Origin: Trema orientale
Taxonomy: Eukaryota > Streptophyta > Magnoliopsida > Rosales > Cannabaceae
DNA: 64,000 nt
Direction: 5' to 3'
NCBI GenBank assembly: GCA_002914845.1
Contig: JXTC01000637.1
Location: 77,836-141,835 of the forward strand
The position numbers and the translations under genes were made by a program. The notes beneath the pieces were generated by a model that saw only the letters and a program-made list of their open reading frames with translations, searched no databases and was not told where the DNA came from. Below are positions 24,850 to 38,480 of this stretch, one piece after another (within the stretch, counting starts at the first letter, position 1; every line of letters begins with the position of its first letter).

Positions 24850-27490
24850 ACAAAGATGAGTTATGTTCAGTCCTTTTCTTCCCCTAATAAAGCAACCTTT
24901 TGCAATGTATAGACAAAGAAATTAATAATAAAAATGATAACAACAATAACAATAACAATAACAATAATAATCATAATAATAACAACAGTAATGCTAGTAA
25001 TAACTATTCATTTTCGGTGAAATATCACTAATCAGATCGTGAAAGCATTATCTTCCTGGTGACTAGTTTAGAAAATTTTGCTTTATATAAAAACTAGATA
25101 ATATATGTTACCCTCACTAGTGAGTTCATCATTTGAAAGGTCTCATGTAATAGGAAATACAAAGTAGTAGTATATGCCTTCTAACTATATCATATGACCA
25201 TAATTAAACAATATAACATAGCAAACAAAATATAGCAAAACATTACATATTAGAAGGAACAAGAAAAGCATTAGAAATGAGGAAAAATGTATTTTCAGAA
25301 CTGAAGTCAGTTTATAATATATAGATAGTACTGACTAGCACTAATGCTTCGTTGTTCGTACTTTTCTCTCCTTTTGCAATTGAAAATTATGGGTAATATT
25401 CGTTTATGGTAGAAAATTTTACGAAAAGTGCAGCTGAACATAACCTAGTTAGTTATTCAACTGCAGTTAATATATTCATGAATCATGATATGAAAAATGG
25501 GTCAAATATTTCTCTTTAAGAACTCTAACCATGTGTAAAATCAACACACAACTAATATATATATTACTCTTCTAACAAGTACTCTAAGGCATCAAATGGT
25601 AACAACTTATAAAATAGTATGAAAAAATATAAGGGCTTTCATGCGACCAAAAATAGATCCGTGGGGAAAAAAATGTGAGCAGAGATCAAGAAAGCTGGTG
25701 GGAGCAAAAGGTGATTTGTGAGGGATAATGCTTTTGTCTCTTATTTACTATTGGTGTGATACAACAAGGAAGGCATTATATATTGCATGACTAGCTTGAA
25801 ATAACACCAAAGACGAAAGTCACAAATCGGAACAGTGTGGGTGATTCTCGTAATATAACAAATAAATAAAAAGACCGAAGTTCAAGGAAGAAGCAAAGAA
25901 AGATATTAGGCTGAAAAAGAAAAAAGTCTTATAATCTGCTTAGTTAAAATCAGCATGATTTCAATTAAAATCTATCTCAGGGAAAGCTTCTAAGCAATTG
26001 TAATATAAAATATCCTGGGATTTTATAAGAGTACAATATCAAGTTCCAAGTTCTAACTATCTTCCAGAAAAGCTAGAATGAAAAGCACATATGAATGTCT
26101 CATAAGAGTCATAAAAGCGTGGTTGTTCTGCAATGAAATGAAATTCACTATAGACTTCCCAACATCACAAAAAGTAGGGATAAAACGTTGTTTGAGTAAA
26201 GTTTTGCTAAAATATTTATAACAAGATGAGGTGTTTCTCCAGTCAAGTTTATTTAACAACCCCTAAATATGAGAGAATGTGAATAATAAAACAAGTTAAT
26301 GATTAAAAACAAAATACAATAAGCCATTAACAAACAATTATAGGCTATTATATTATGGCCATATTTATTTATTAATCGATGGACTATTGGACCGTAATAG
26401 GAATAAAAATAGGCGGAGTATTCCCTTAAACACATTTTGCACACAAATTTTGGAGAATTTTTCCAACAGAATAACGAAGGAGTAACAAATTTTTAATTCC
26501 CTCTCATCCAGCTTCCAAACCCTTTCCCTTTAGGATTTTTGTTTTTTTAAATGGATTAGTAAACATGCTTTGTATATGTATACAGCAAATAAGCCAGCCA
26601 TATTCATCACAAATATGAAACCATCAAGAAAATTGAGTAAAGCAGAGAACCATATTAATCGCAAATATCAAACCACCAAGAAAATAGAGTAAAGCAAAGA
26701 ATGAAAAGGTAAAATACAAAAGAGAAGAAAGAGATAATTAACCTGCATAAAGATGTTGCGTTCCCTTCCAATAGATTCGTTTTAAGCAATAACAAGGTTA
26801 GACCAGAATCGGGTAACGCCAACATATAATGCGTAGCTATCATGTTGAATATTCATTGCCCATTCACTACAAATCTAACTCCAAAAAGATATATCGTACC
26901 AAAATCTGAGAATAACTCCAAACTAAATAATTTAATAAATAAATAAATGAATAACCAAAATCAAGAAGAAGCAAAGAAAAAGCTCAGAAAGAAAAGAGAA
27001 AAATCTTACCATCTCTTTAAGTCGACAGACCCACTATCAACTATTTTAGTTTTTTTTTTTTTTTTTCTAAAACCTAAAAAACAAAATCAAAAACCAGTTC
27101 TGGGTTTTCTTAGTAGAATATTTACTCAAATTAGAAACTTTATTCTCAGTATTCGACAAGATATTCACTCACATTCATCTACAATAAAAACTAAAATAAA
27201 AATCAAGCAAAAACCCACATACGAAACAAATGAGGGACAACGGCCGAGCTAAGGATTCACAAAAATGACTCTTTTGCCCCTCTTTAAATAACCGGTTTTC
27301 ACAAAGGGTGTCGTGAAAAGTTGGTACCTTTCACAACGTTTTTCTTATGTCGTTAATATTGTCGTCGATTCAGTTATCAAGACACGAAAAGAAAATATTG
27401 TCAACATTTTCTTATTTTCTCAATTTTTAAAATTTTAATATTCAAATTTTATAACTCATTTTATCTTACATATACCATAAAATAACATGT
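24850..27490. other. Gene-poor AT-rich stretch
   Basis: Contains an (AAT/AAC)n-type microsatellite at about 24925-24990 and poly-T at 27050-27066. A 101-codon frame at 26947-27252 is Lys/Phe/Ile-rich through AT bias and shows no family features. No gene is supported. Confidence 0.5.
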
Positions 27491-27496
27491 GCATTC

Positions 27497-27846
27497 CTAG
27501 GCGCTCATTTTATATGGACTTTTAGTCTAATGTTTCTATTCAGCGGTCGTGGTTATTGGCAAGAACTTATTGAATGCATCGTTTGGACTCATAATAAATT
27601 AAAAGTTACTCTTGCCACTCAGCCTAGAGCCTTGAGCATTGTCCAAGGACGTGCTGTAGGAGTAACCCAGCTATTACCTTCTAGGTGGAGTTGCCACAAT
27701 ATGGGCATTCTTCCTAGTAAGAATTATTGCAGCAGGATAATGGCTGGAAGGATTTGAAAGGCATTATGGCATTATGATTTCCAAGATTTAGGCAAGACTT
27801 AGCGCAAGATCCCGTTACTCGTCGTATTTAGTTTGGTGTTGTTATT
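27497..27846 (+). pseudogene. Nuclear insertion of plastid DNA: 3' end of psaA and 5' start of psaB
   Basis: 27497-27745 encodes the C-terminus of photosystem I protein Psa[21 protein letters not shown], then [19 protein letters not shown]. After a small frameshift near 27665 comes [20 protein letters not shown] with TAA at 27739-27741. About 25 bp later, as in the plastid operon, a frame resembling the PsaB start follows (MAL*FPRF, LAQDPVTRRI*FG) with two stops. The psaA-psaB order and spacing are those of chloroplast DNA. Substitutions, a frameshift and stops show an old, non-functional nuclear copy. Confidence 0.88.
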
Positions 27847-27849
27847 GAG

Positions 27850-28258
27850 TGTTATATAACTTAAAAACATTATAAAATGCCGTTCTTATTCTGTTTAGAG
27901 TGAAGTAATTTTGGTTCAATGCTTGAGTCTCTTTGATGGCCATTCAAAACTTGTTTACATATACTTCGGACTTCTAGGCTCAGCAACCATTAGCTAACAT
28001 GCCTCTCATACTTGTGTAACTATATATATTAGGAAAAGAAACCTGAGTATTAGCACAATATTACCAAGCTATAAAACTCAATAACATAAAGAACTGGCCA
28101 CCAATAAAAGTCAAACAACATATTTCTTTACCATTTCACATTGTTATATTAAAGAGTTATACATCTCCCCAAATGTCTTATTTTGCATAAGGCACATTTC
28201 ATAACAATATTTGAAATGTATCATTACATTTCAAATTTTAATAACATTGTTTTTGTGA
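27850..28258. other. Unassigned sequence right of the plastid insertion
   Basis: AT-rich, no gene or clear repeat seen. Confidence 0.4.
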
Positions 28259-28259
28259 T

Positions 28260-29867
28260 CACTGCAACAAAAATCATTATATGTGCCACAATTACTTAAC
28301 TTTAATGGCATTTGTGGAATTCATGGTATTTTCTACAAATGTAAAAGATGTCCGTGTGACTAAGAGTCTTAGTGACATTTTAAACGTCACTATATTATCG
28401 TCTTAAGTGGCATTTATTAAATGTTAGTAATTTATAGTAATAGCATTTTCAAATATCACTAAATTCTTTAACTTCATAAATAGAAAAATATTTTTTGAAA
28501 AATAGAAAGAAAAGTTATAGTGGTATTATTAAATGCCACCAAAAACATAATTTTAAAATACACATACACACCTAAACTAACCAATTAAATTTGATTTTAA
28601 AAAGAATATTAGACAAAATTGATTTTATTTTATTTGAATAAACGTGAGCAATTTTCTTAACTAATTTTATATACTAACTTCTCCTCATTAATTACAAAAC
28701 AAATTAATAGAAAAAAAATATAAAAAAATTATATTTTATTGCAAAAACATTTGGTCGTAATTACATAATACACTAAGTGTACATAAGTCAAACACTCAAA
28801 TGTTTGATACATGGTTATCTTAAAAACAAAAAAAAAAAAAAAAAAAGAAAGAAAGAAAAGAAAACGAAAATGAAATTAACATTGTTTAGATCCATCTTTC
28901 CAATAAGCATTCGATCTTTACTCCTTGAAGCTTAGACCGAACTCATTTGAATTTTTCTACACCAATAACACAATAATAGAACAACATTAGCTTAGTTAAA
29001 ACATTTTAGTTTTTCGTTATGAACATATAGAAAAAAAAATAACAACCATAGATTGTATCATCTAAAGAACAATAACCAATATTATTACTCAAAAGAGCAA
29101 AACAAAATGGTGTATTAGGGTTTTTTAACATTAAAATTTAATCATCTTATCATTTAATCTAGTTATAGATTTACAAAACTTTAAGCCCTGGTAATGTAAA
29201 CAACTCCACCAATAAGAAAATAGTGTCAACAAGATTAACTGAACAAGAACATCATAAATCCAACTTAAATTTGGATTGAAAATTGATAATCATAGCGTAT
29301 GTAATATCAAAAAAAAAAAGAAAGAGAAAGAACCTGATTGTATAAATTATTCGCAACAAATGAAAAGTTGATGAAACCATCAAATACACAGAGAAAATAA
29401 TTTTGAACACAATTCTAAGAATAATGAAAACAAAAATGAGATCAATAAAATAGAGAATAAAAGGCTGCAGTTTCATCATATTCTTATTTATATTGAAATA
29501 TAAGGAAGAGATAAGAAAGAAGTTATAAGAAAAACTTGAAAATTCAATTAAATTTGTATCCAAGAAAAGAGTTGAATATATTTTAAAATTCATATTCTTT
29601 AAATATATAAAAAATCGTTAAAGATATATAACAAGTTTAAATGTCATTTTCAAAATATCAGTAATGAAAAATATTAATGACATTTAAAAATGTCATTAAG
29701 CTAAATTTTTGTGACTAAAGTTCAAAATATTTATTTAAACGATGAGAACAATCATATAATCAAATGGCTTTTTTTTAGATAATTTCAAAAAAGTATATAG
29801 ATTGTGACATTTTAGCGGAAATATCACTAAAACAAATGCCACAAATTCAACTTTTTCTTGTAGTGGT
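28260..29867. mobile_element. Non-autonomous CACTA-like element
   Basis: Left end CACTGCAACAAAAATC and right end CTTTTTCTTGTAGTG (complement CACTACAAGAAAAAG) form imperfect inverted termini. Subterminal regions on both sides repeat words built on GTGACATTT, AATGTCA and AATGCCAC. The interior is AT-rich with no transposase frame. The flanking triplets (GAT left, GTC right) do not match, so the target duplication has decayed or the ends are slightly misplaced. Confidence 0.5.
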
Positions 29868-31400
29868 CATACAAAAATATTTTGACAAATTTATCCTCTC
29901 AGTTGTCATTAAATCTTACTACAACATCATCTAAGACTGTAAGACATTTAAAAAAATATTTTTTTATATATCTTTTGAAGACGTTTGCAACACATATGTC
30001 GTAAAATTACACAATTAAAATGTAACGCAGTAGCCACACAAACGAGTAGTTAATAAAAATTAGTGGAGAGATAGACAGAGATGGGACATAGTATAAGAAA
30101 GAACATAGACAACAACAAAAAAAAAAAAAAAAAAAACACACACACATACACAATTTTTGGTTCTAACTCTGAGTGGGGTCACATTATTTGAAGGAATCAA
30201 ATGGAATAAAAAATTCAAGTCGCTTCTCCCCCAGTACATACATTTGGACTTAGAAGCTACAACGAGTAATGAAAGGTACGTTAAAACAGTATTCATTTAT
30301 ATTTGATATAATTATATAAGAGAAAAGAAAAAAACCCTTGAACCCTCGTTCATCAATATCATATAGACTAAGAATCTACTAATATATACCTACTATATAT
30401 TGTTTTTCTTTTTGAGTGAGTACTTCTAACTAATCTCTTTTCGTTTAATTGTTGTACTCTATTATATATATATATAGACACGAGTTTCATGCAGTACGTG
30501 TGTAATTCGATGAAAATTGTATTGTATATAAAACTTAATAAGTATGTTTGAATATTGGGGTTCCCACGCGCCCGCCATCTCCTTTTGTTTTACCTTTTTT
30601 AATGGTAACGTCAGATCTTAGAAAATCTACTTATTTTGGATTATCTTACAAGGCATGAGGGTTAGATGAATAGTTAACCCTATTGATCAGTGATTATGTG
30701 GTTTACTCTCATCAGATACGAGGGTTCCATTCTTTGTAAATCTTACTAGTGCTTAATTAGGCTTAGCAGTATGCTTTAATTTTCTTAACCTCTCCAAAAT
30801 TTATAGGATTCATCATGCGGGAAGGACTAAGTTTCAAACTCATTTTTTTTTTAAATATATAAAAATTTCAGACTCAAATTTGCTAATCAAGTTTGAGTGA
30901 CCGTTTAGGTGTTAAAGAAAATTAAAAAGAGATTATTTTACTAACAGATTGCGTGTATTCTCCAAGAACCGTACACGTTTTTGTTTATTGAATGTTAATA
31001 GTCCTGCTTGCTTGTACACTTTCATTTGATTGCCAGTCTAATATTTGAGATGCTTCTACCATATCCTATAATTATGTTAATTCATTAGTTTGTTTTTTAA
31101 GGAAAAAAATTAAGTTATTAGTCAGCATCCAAATTAGTTGAAGTAAGAATGAGAGATAACCCTGTACTTTGCCACAAATCTCTGATCCCTATAATGTTAA
31201 TTAACGCGAAATTAGTTGATGTTATGTCTTTATACAATATATCAGTTTGATTAATTAGTCCGCATCTTTGGACATCATATTACGCATTTTTTCGCAGTAC
31301 AGTTCACATGTATAACTAATCAGTGAAAGGCTAAACAAGTATAGAAAATTGCAGTTGATGAATTCAAAATTGATTTTATGTTCTTGTCTGTTAGGTTCAC
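29868..31400. other. Upstream region of polygalacturonase gene 1
   Basis: AT-rich. The word TAGACACGAGTTTCATGCAGT near 30475 recurs at about 53872 upstream of polygalacturonase gene 2, and similar but diverged sequence follows both, so the duplication includes about 1 kb of upstream DNA. No gene is seen. Confidence 0.55.
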
Positions 31401-31426
31401 ATGTGTTAATGACATGGCAGCACACG

Positions 31427-31440
31427 CTATATATATATGT
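31427..31440 (+). promoter_or_regulatory. Putative TATA box of polygalacturonase gene 1
   Basis: GCTATATATATATG lies about 60-70 bp before the start codon at 31499. A comparable TATATATATA run precedes gene 2. Position fits a TATA box with a short leader, but TA runs are common in this window. Confidence 0.35.
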
Positions 31441-31498
31441 AAATGCGTGGAAGTAGTTTCTTCATTTTCCGGCGGGAAAGACAAAATTGATTAAGACG

Positions 31499-34400
31499 AT
31501 GAGTCTAAAACTCCACTTTCTTTCACTTATCACAATCTTTTCTTATATCCTTGTCTTCTTGGACCCAAAGGTCATTGATCTGTTTTGGGTGAAGACTAAT
31601 TATGGTACCTATAATTCAGTAGCCTTCTCTTCGTCATTGGTACCCATCTTCAGTAACCCTTCTTCAAGTTGTAGTAGTAGTCCAGCTCCACATAGCTATA
31701 TACTTAATGTGGATGATTTTGGAGCTAAAGGTGATGGAACATACGATAACCAGGTGCCCCATGCAATATCTCTAGTCTCCGTACAAATATAAAATATATA
31801 TTCTTTTGTTTTTTTTTTTGTTTTTTTGTTTTTTTGTTTTTTTCCGTTTCGATCGATTTTAGTGTGCATTTATAATAGTCAAAATTAAAGAAAAATACCT
31901 ACTATTATCCAATCTCTACCCATCTTATTAGGGATCATAAGTTTTCATACCTACTCCTGGTGTGACTCGAATTTAGGACCAAAATTCTAAATAATAGGTA
32001 CTTTTACCATTTGAGTCAACTCACTTTGTCTGACAATCAAGTTAAATTAAAACCAAAACATTTATTATTATCAAAAAGTACTTTTATTTGGTTACTCTGC
32101 CTTTCCGTTTCTTATGTATATTGTAGTGTTTTGGTTTGAATTTAATGAATTGGACATCAAATTTTGGCTAGGCATTTAAGAAGGCTTGGAGGCAAGCTTG
32201 TTCCTGTGATGATCAGGGTGTTGTCTTATTAGTTCCTATGAACAGAACTTATTACCTTAGGCCAATTGCTTTCTCAGGTCCTTGCAAATCCCCTCTCACA
32301 ATGAAGGTGTGGTTAGTTCTTTCTTTTTAAATGCATGCTTATATATATATATATATCTATATGTGTGTACGCATATGCTTATATGTATAGATATATCAGT
32401 CATAATAATTCAGTAAGTATTTTTTTTTTACCTGTAAATGAGTATATTTTTTAATTGTTGGATCATTATATAAAGACTATCATAATTTTGGTGATTGAAA
32501 AAATAAAAAATAAAAACAAATACACATTATTTATATTTTTCTCTTTTTTGCGTGTTGAATTTTAATTGGGCAAAATAATACCTATAGATAAGTAAAGAAA
32601 AAATTATATACATTATATATATGTATATATATATGTGCGCTCAAGAAACTTAAATTGGTGCGTATTTTAACTGATTAGATATATGGAACAATTATAGCCT
32701 CTTCAAATGCATCTGATTACGTGAAGTATATATATAGAAGACATTGGGTTGTGTTTAGACATGTTGACAACTTAAGGGTCGAAGGTGGTGGCTTTGGCGT
32801 CAATTTCAATGGCAATGGAAAGTTATGGTGGAATCACTCTTGCCGACGTAACAAATCCCTTGTACTTACTTGCACTCATTATCCAATTCTATATATACAT
32901 ATATATATATACATGGCTATAATGCATTATTCTTCTTCTCGCATTATACATCTATATATATATATATGTTTCAGTCTCAAATCTCTATAGTAAACCTAAA
33001 CTTATTCTTTTTCCTTTTGTTTCAAATCTTGAACAGCCTTGCCTACCTGCGCCAACTGTATGTAAGCCTGTTACATATGTATATATATAATTTATTGTCT
33101 ATTAATTTGTTGATCTTTTGCTTTTCTAATGTTTTATTAATGATTTATAATCAGATTAGTTTATTTACTATTAGACGTTTTTTCCCCTAATACTTATACA
33201 TATAGGCTGTGACATTCCGCGAATGTAAGAATCTGAGAATAGCCAAGTTGAGATTCAAAAATGCACAACAGAAGCATTTAAAGTTTGAGAGATGTGTTAA
33301 TGTCAAAGCTTGGAACCTAATATTTACTGCACCAGAAAATAGCCCCAACACTGATGGAGTTCATGTCAAAATGAGCCAGAATATTCACATACTTAACTGT
33401 GTTATCAAGACAGGTAATTCATAATCACAAGGAAAAGCAAAACACAAAATTATTTAATTAATTGGCTAATTAGTATAACTATTAATCTATAAATTATTTA
33501 ATTAATTTGTATATACGATTTAATATTTTTTTTTGAAGGTGATGACTGTATTTCGATAGTAAGACGGTCCAAAAACATCATAGCTACAGGTATAACCTGC
33601 GGACCTGGTCATGGAATAAAGTCTCTTCATGATTAGTACACTCAACCTTTTTCTTTCTAAGTTCCTTATCTAGTTTTTTAGGCAAGATCACTGTTTCCAC
33701 TGACCTGAAGTTGACATTAATAGTTAAAATGATAGCTTAAAATTAAATATGTATATATAACATCAATTCAATAGGTATTTTTTTATCTAATTAAAATTCA
33801 TATTAAACGTTTTTTTATGGTAAAAGGGCAAAAAGAAAGAGTATTTATTATTATTATTTTTGTCCAACTACCTAAATTATTATAGCAGTTAAATAATTAA
33901 TTAATTAATGATCCAACGACTAAAAAAAATATTTATAAGTAGGTGAAAACAAAAATACTTAATGAATTGGGACCCATATATATATATATCTATATTGGTA
34001 TGTAGATATGTGTAAACTAGTAAATTTTTCATGCTTGAGAAATAAAATATTAAAGTGTATTCTAAAAATATAACATTGAATTTTGAATTTTATTTTATTT
34101 TTTATTTCGGGACATCTAATCATCTATTTCTCATACTTAGTTATATATAACCTTCAAAATGGATCGAGGTTTTTAACGACTAATAACTTGGTAGGCAAAA
34201 GATGGGAAGAAATCAAAAGAATTACATACTATACACAGAATAGCTTTACACAGAGAGTACCAGGGCCGTGTAACTGTATACGGAGTTACAAGGGAGGAGG
34301 GGGCGAGTCGGGGTACTTTTTCCCTCACAACTTTTCAAATTCAAAAAAATAAAAATTAATGTTTATACTTGAAATTAATAAATAGGGATAATTATAAAAA

Positions 34401-37118
34401 AATACCCTCATGTTTGGGTGCTCTGTAATTTAAACCCTGAAGTTTGAACTCTGCAAAATAATACCCTGAAATTAGCAATTTCTGAAAATTAATACCCTGG
34501 ACAGATTTTTTGACTAATTTTAGGAACGAAAAAAATAATAATATCCTCCATTAAAACTAGATTAATCTATATTATTTATCTTAGTTTTGAGGATATTATT
34601 GTATTTTATCAGTTAAAAATATCAACACAGTGTATTAATTTTTAGAAATTCGTAATCTCAGGGTATTATTTTGCAGAATCTAAACTTCAGGGTTTAAATT
34701 ACAGAACATCCAAACATGAGGGTATTTTTTTACAATTATCCCTAATAAATATTTCATTCATGTCCCACTTGCACCCTCGATCCCAACTTTTTTAATTTTA
34801 AGTTTATCACATACTTTTTTAGAAAATTTAGATAATTAAATTTTTAATTATGCCCTTATTTTTATACTAGAAATCTAATTAATTGTGAAATAATTACACA
34901 CTTTTTTTTATGTTAAAATGAAAAACTATTCTTTTGCTAAACTTTACATATATATTTTCCTTTTAGTAAGTTATCGATGGGTATTTTTGTTTTTTTATTC
35001 CACTAATGGGTATTTTTAACAAGTTGAAAGTGACCTACAATAATAAGCTATTTCTACTTATTTTTATTCTAATTCCAATTCATAAAAAGAAACGATTTTA
35101 CTTGTATTTTAATTCAAATCCATGTCGATGGATAACCAGATTTAAGAATTTTAATATTTGTAAAATGAAATGGAATATTTCATATAAATTTATGGACAAT
35201 TCTAATTTTTTTCCTTGTAAATTATTTTTTTTAATTAACCTTGTACATTATTCTAATTTCTAGATTTTTAGTACGAAATGAAATATTTTTGAAATATGAT
35301 TTGCCCTTTTTTTTTTTTTTTTACATAATAAGTTTAGAACATGATTTTGTTACCTTTTAATTTTGAAACAATTTAGTTACCTACAATAAAAATTTTAATT
35401 TTTTTATAGAATTTAATCATCAGTTTTCTTATATTTTTCATTGATATTTTTAATTTAGTTTCTTTTAATATGGTTTAAATATTTTAAAATGTACGATCCT
35501 GAGTTTGATATATATTTTTTTTAATTAACGTTCAAAAAGAAAAGTTTGTTACTTTTATTTCTATTGTTAAATTAACCTTATTATGAATTAAACTTATAGG
35601 GAATTTAAATTAATGAAATTATCTCTTAAAAAATTAATGAGAATTAAATGAAAACTAAACAATAAAAAATATTCTTCTTAGCAGGTAAAAACCAATAGTA
35701 TTCCCTCCCCTTGAAAATAATAATATAACAATAATAGTAATAATAATGATAGTAAAAATAATCAGTCAATAAGTTTCACTAAACGGGTTAATTTGGCCAA
35801 TTTTTGCTCGTTCTGTGCCTTGCCACCATCCCTACGCTATGGTCGTAGTATAACAGTCCACAATTAGACGGATAATTGCCGAAAACACCAAATCAAAACA
35901 AATTACATATATATAACATAGTATATTATATGGAAGTGAGTATAGTAGTAGTTTTCTTATTTGATAAAGAAGTTCAGTTTTGACTATTTACATGTCAATC
36001 TAATAATGGTTAGAATGTGAATTAAATGATAGTATTTGCTTTTGTAATCATGAGATCTAATAATTATGATTGGTTTCTTTCATCAATTAAAAAAAAAGTT
36101 TCTCGGTATAGGATTTTTGGGAGTGTGTGAGATTATGAGAAAAGATGTGTTCGAATTCAAATTAGGTCTGTTTATATATAAATTTCATAATATATAATTT
36201 TTGTACAATAATGTTTTCTTGAAACATTTCCCCAATAAGTAATAATAATGTAGAGATATATACTAACTATATGTGTGAAAATTTCATGCAGCATTGGAAG
36301 CTTAGGATTGAGAAACTCAAAAGATTACATCTCCAACGTGACTGTGAATGGAGCAAAATTTTTAGAAACCGATAATGGTGTGAGAATAAAGACTTGGCAG
36401 GTATTTATTACAACTTGTTATATAATTAATTAAGAAGCTTTTTTGCTTTCAAGTAATTAATTTTTTCGTATTAATCTCTACAAACAATATAGTATAATAT
36501 TGCAAAAAAGATTCAATTTTGGAAATTTGTGCTGGTGCAGGGAGGATCCGGATATGCCAAAAACATCAAATTTGAAAATATAATAATGGAAAATGTGAGG
36601 AACCCAATTATCATAGACCAAAATTATTGTGACCATCCACAACTTCAACAGCCAAATGAATGTCGAGAACAGGTGATTGTGAACTCGAATCTTCGATCGT
36701 AGTTAATGTCATAAATATAGTTAATAACGTGATCACATGAGTATATATGTCAATTTGTTGAATCGAAACTCAAACATCAGAATCGGACAAAAAATATAAT
36801 TCTGAATTCGTTGATTATATATAATTATACTCAAATTCAATAATAGTTTAATTGATTGTTAGTGCATGGTGCGAGCTGTGTACGTAGGCCTCAGCAGTGC
36901 AAATAAGCAAAGTGGTGTACAATAACATCACAGGGACAAGTAATTCTAAAGTGGCCCTCAAGTTGGATTGCAGCAGCCACTTTCCGTGCACAGGGATCTT
37001 ACTGCAAAATGTCCATCTTCGACACTCGAACACATCAACTATGGTTGAAGCTTCATGTAAAAATGTCGTGTTATACAATATTGTAGGAAGGGTTTCTCCA
37101 AGTTGCTCTTCCTTCTAA
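31499..37118 (+). CDS. Polygalacturonase gene 1 (GH28), complete, 9 exons
   Basis: Exons: 31499-31753, 32172-32306, 32679-32861, 33037-33057 (a 21-nt microexon), 33206-33413, 33539-33620, 36292-36400, 36541-36672, 36888-37118. The total is 1356 nt, 451 residues, all junctions in frame. A hydrophobic N-terminus (LHFLSLITIFSYILVF) fits a secretion signal. GH28 motifs in order: NSPNTDG (catalytic Asp), GDDC (catalytic Asp pair), GPGHG (His) and RIK. It resembles plant exo/endo-polygalacturonases of the Arabidopsis At1g80170 type, which cut pectin homogalacturonan in the wall. Differences from gene 2: a 3-residue insertion in the GGG-FNGNG loop (GGGFGVNFNGNG) and the usual GHGIS reading GHGIN across the exon 6/7 junction. 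Intron 6 is 2.7 kb and holds two MITEs. The start ATG is shared with gene 2; no earlier in-frame ATG exists. Confidence 0.9.
33763..33972. mobile_element. MITE, 'CCAGTAGGTATTTTT' family, copy in intron 6 of polygalacturonase 1
   Basis: Left end TCAATTCAATAGGTATTTTT and right end AAATACTTAATGAATTGGGA are imperfect inverted repeats of the family seen again at 43051-43697, 43966-44197 and 54925-55172. The internal word TGATCCAACGACTAAAAAA is shared. This copy is the most diverged. Confidence 0.5.
34385..34742. mobile_element. 358-bp Mutator-type MITE with long inverted repeats and 9-bp target duplication
   Basis: Ends GGGATAATTATAAAAAAATA and (complement of the right end) GGGATAATTGTAAAAAAATA continue as inverted repeats for roughly 100 bp, including CCCTCATGTTTGG on both sides. 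TAATAAATA lies directly outside both ends (34376-34384 and 34743-34751), an exact 9-bp target duplication diagnostic of Mutator-like insertion. It sits in intron 6 of polygalacturonase gene 1 and has no counterpart in gene 2. Confidence 0.85.
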
Positions 37119-37379
37119 ATTTATGTATTAGTGTGGCTCTATTTGCCAGTATGAGTTGAGTGTTAGTATACACTTCTAATGAAATTTTGATGTTAATGCA
37201 TTGTAACTGTATTGCCACAGTACTCCGGTCTAATCTAATCGACCAAGTTGTAGTCTTGTCTAATTGATTTAGCTATCTTTATAACTGAATTACCTAAGTA
37301 ACTGTCAAAAACTAACAATTAATTAGAGACAGTACATCTTTTCAATTCTCACCTTCGATCTAATTAAACAACAAGCTCG

Positions 37380-38480
37380 CTCAAATCTTGTTTGAAGTTG
37401 CCAAACCTCATGAATAAGCTTGGTGAGCTTGCATATGTCCGCTGGATTAGTATCAGTAGAAATCCTATCTACTTAGCCTGTTGTTTGGTAATGATATCCC
37501 TCACAAAGTGTAGTCTCACATCAATCTGTTTCGTTCTTAATTTCAAGAACACACTGTTCCTTGTCAAATGTATTGCACTTTGCAAGTCACATTAATATAC
37601 AGTTAATTACCAAGTTCTGCTCAAAACCAAGCTCATAATTAACAATTCCCTTTAACTAAAGTGCTTCGTTAACAGCTGCAGTTAAAGGCTATATGTACTC
37701 AGCTTCTGTTGAAGACAATGCTACCACATGTTGTAGGCTTGACTAGGTTCCAGCTTATAATATTTCTCTCCATTTATACAAGTGTCTATTCCAAGTTATC
37801 TCGTGCTCTTAACTTAAGAGTTTTCTTTAAGTTCATAATTTCAATCTTATAAATTATGTTTAAATGCTATAAGATTATCATCCGCACAAATCAGAAGGTA
37901 ATTAATTAATAAAAGACTCGTCTTTCTGCTTAGCAAAGTAAACATATAACTGTCATGTTTACTTCTTAAAAAACCTTGATGTATCTTAAAGTCATCAAAC
38001 ATCCTATAACATTGTCTAGTAGATTGCTTTAATCCATAAAGCAACGCTTGTAGAAGACTTACCTAATTCTCTTCATCACCCTTATACTCAAAACCTTCAG
38101 GCTGGAATATTAGAATTTTCTCATCTAAACTACCATCTAGAAATGCAGTTTTAATATCTAATTGTTCTAATTCTGGATTTTGAATAGCAAAATGGCAAGA
38201 ATCATTCTTATGGAGGTAGGCTTAATTAACTACTGTGAAAATACTTTATGATAATCAATTCCTTCCACTTAAGAATATATATCAGCTAGCAACCAATCTA
38301 GCTTCCTCTAGTCTAGGTATTCATGGTTTTCTCTTGAAAACCCATTTACAACTAATAATTTTTTTTCCCTATGGTCTTATAACCAATATCCAAGCCTGTT
38401 CTTTGCTCAGGAACTGATCTCTTCTTCCATTACTTGTTTCCATTTAAACTAATCTTTGCTCTTCTTTGATTTTGAATATA
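37380..38480 (-). mobile_element. Copia retrotransposon polymerase relic
   Basis: On the minus strand the fragments read, from right to left, NPELEQLDIKTAFLDGSLDE, QPEGFEYK, LLYGLKQSTRQCYRMFDDF and LICADDNLIA. These are the Copia reverse-transcriptase motifs, including a degenerate form of the YVDD active site. Downstream come traces of the RNase H end (NPADMLTK near 37420). Frameshifts and stops break it throughout. No LTRs were seen at its borders. Confidence 0.8.

Noticed and set aside
26947-27252. 101-codon Lys/Ile/Phe-rich frame
   Set aside because: Composition reflects AT-rich DNA with poly-T; no domain, homologue or splice context.
29252-29593. 113-codon Phe/Ile-rich minus-strand frame
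   Set aside because: AT-driven frame inside a CACTA-like element; no transposase motifs.
38235-38417. Plus-strand frame in the Copia region
   Set aside because: Antisense shadow of the minus-strand polymerase relic.
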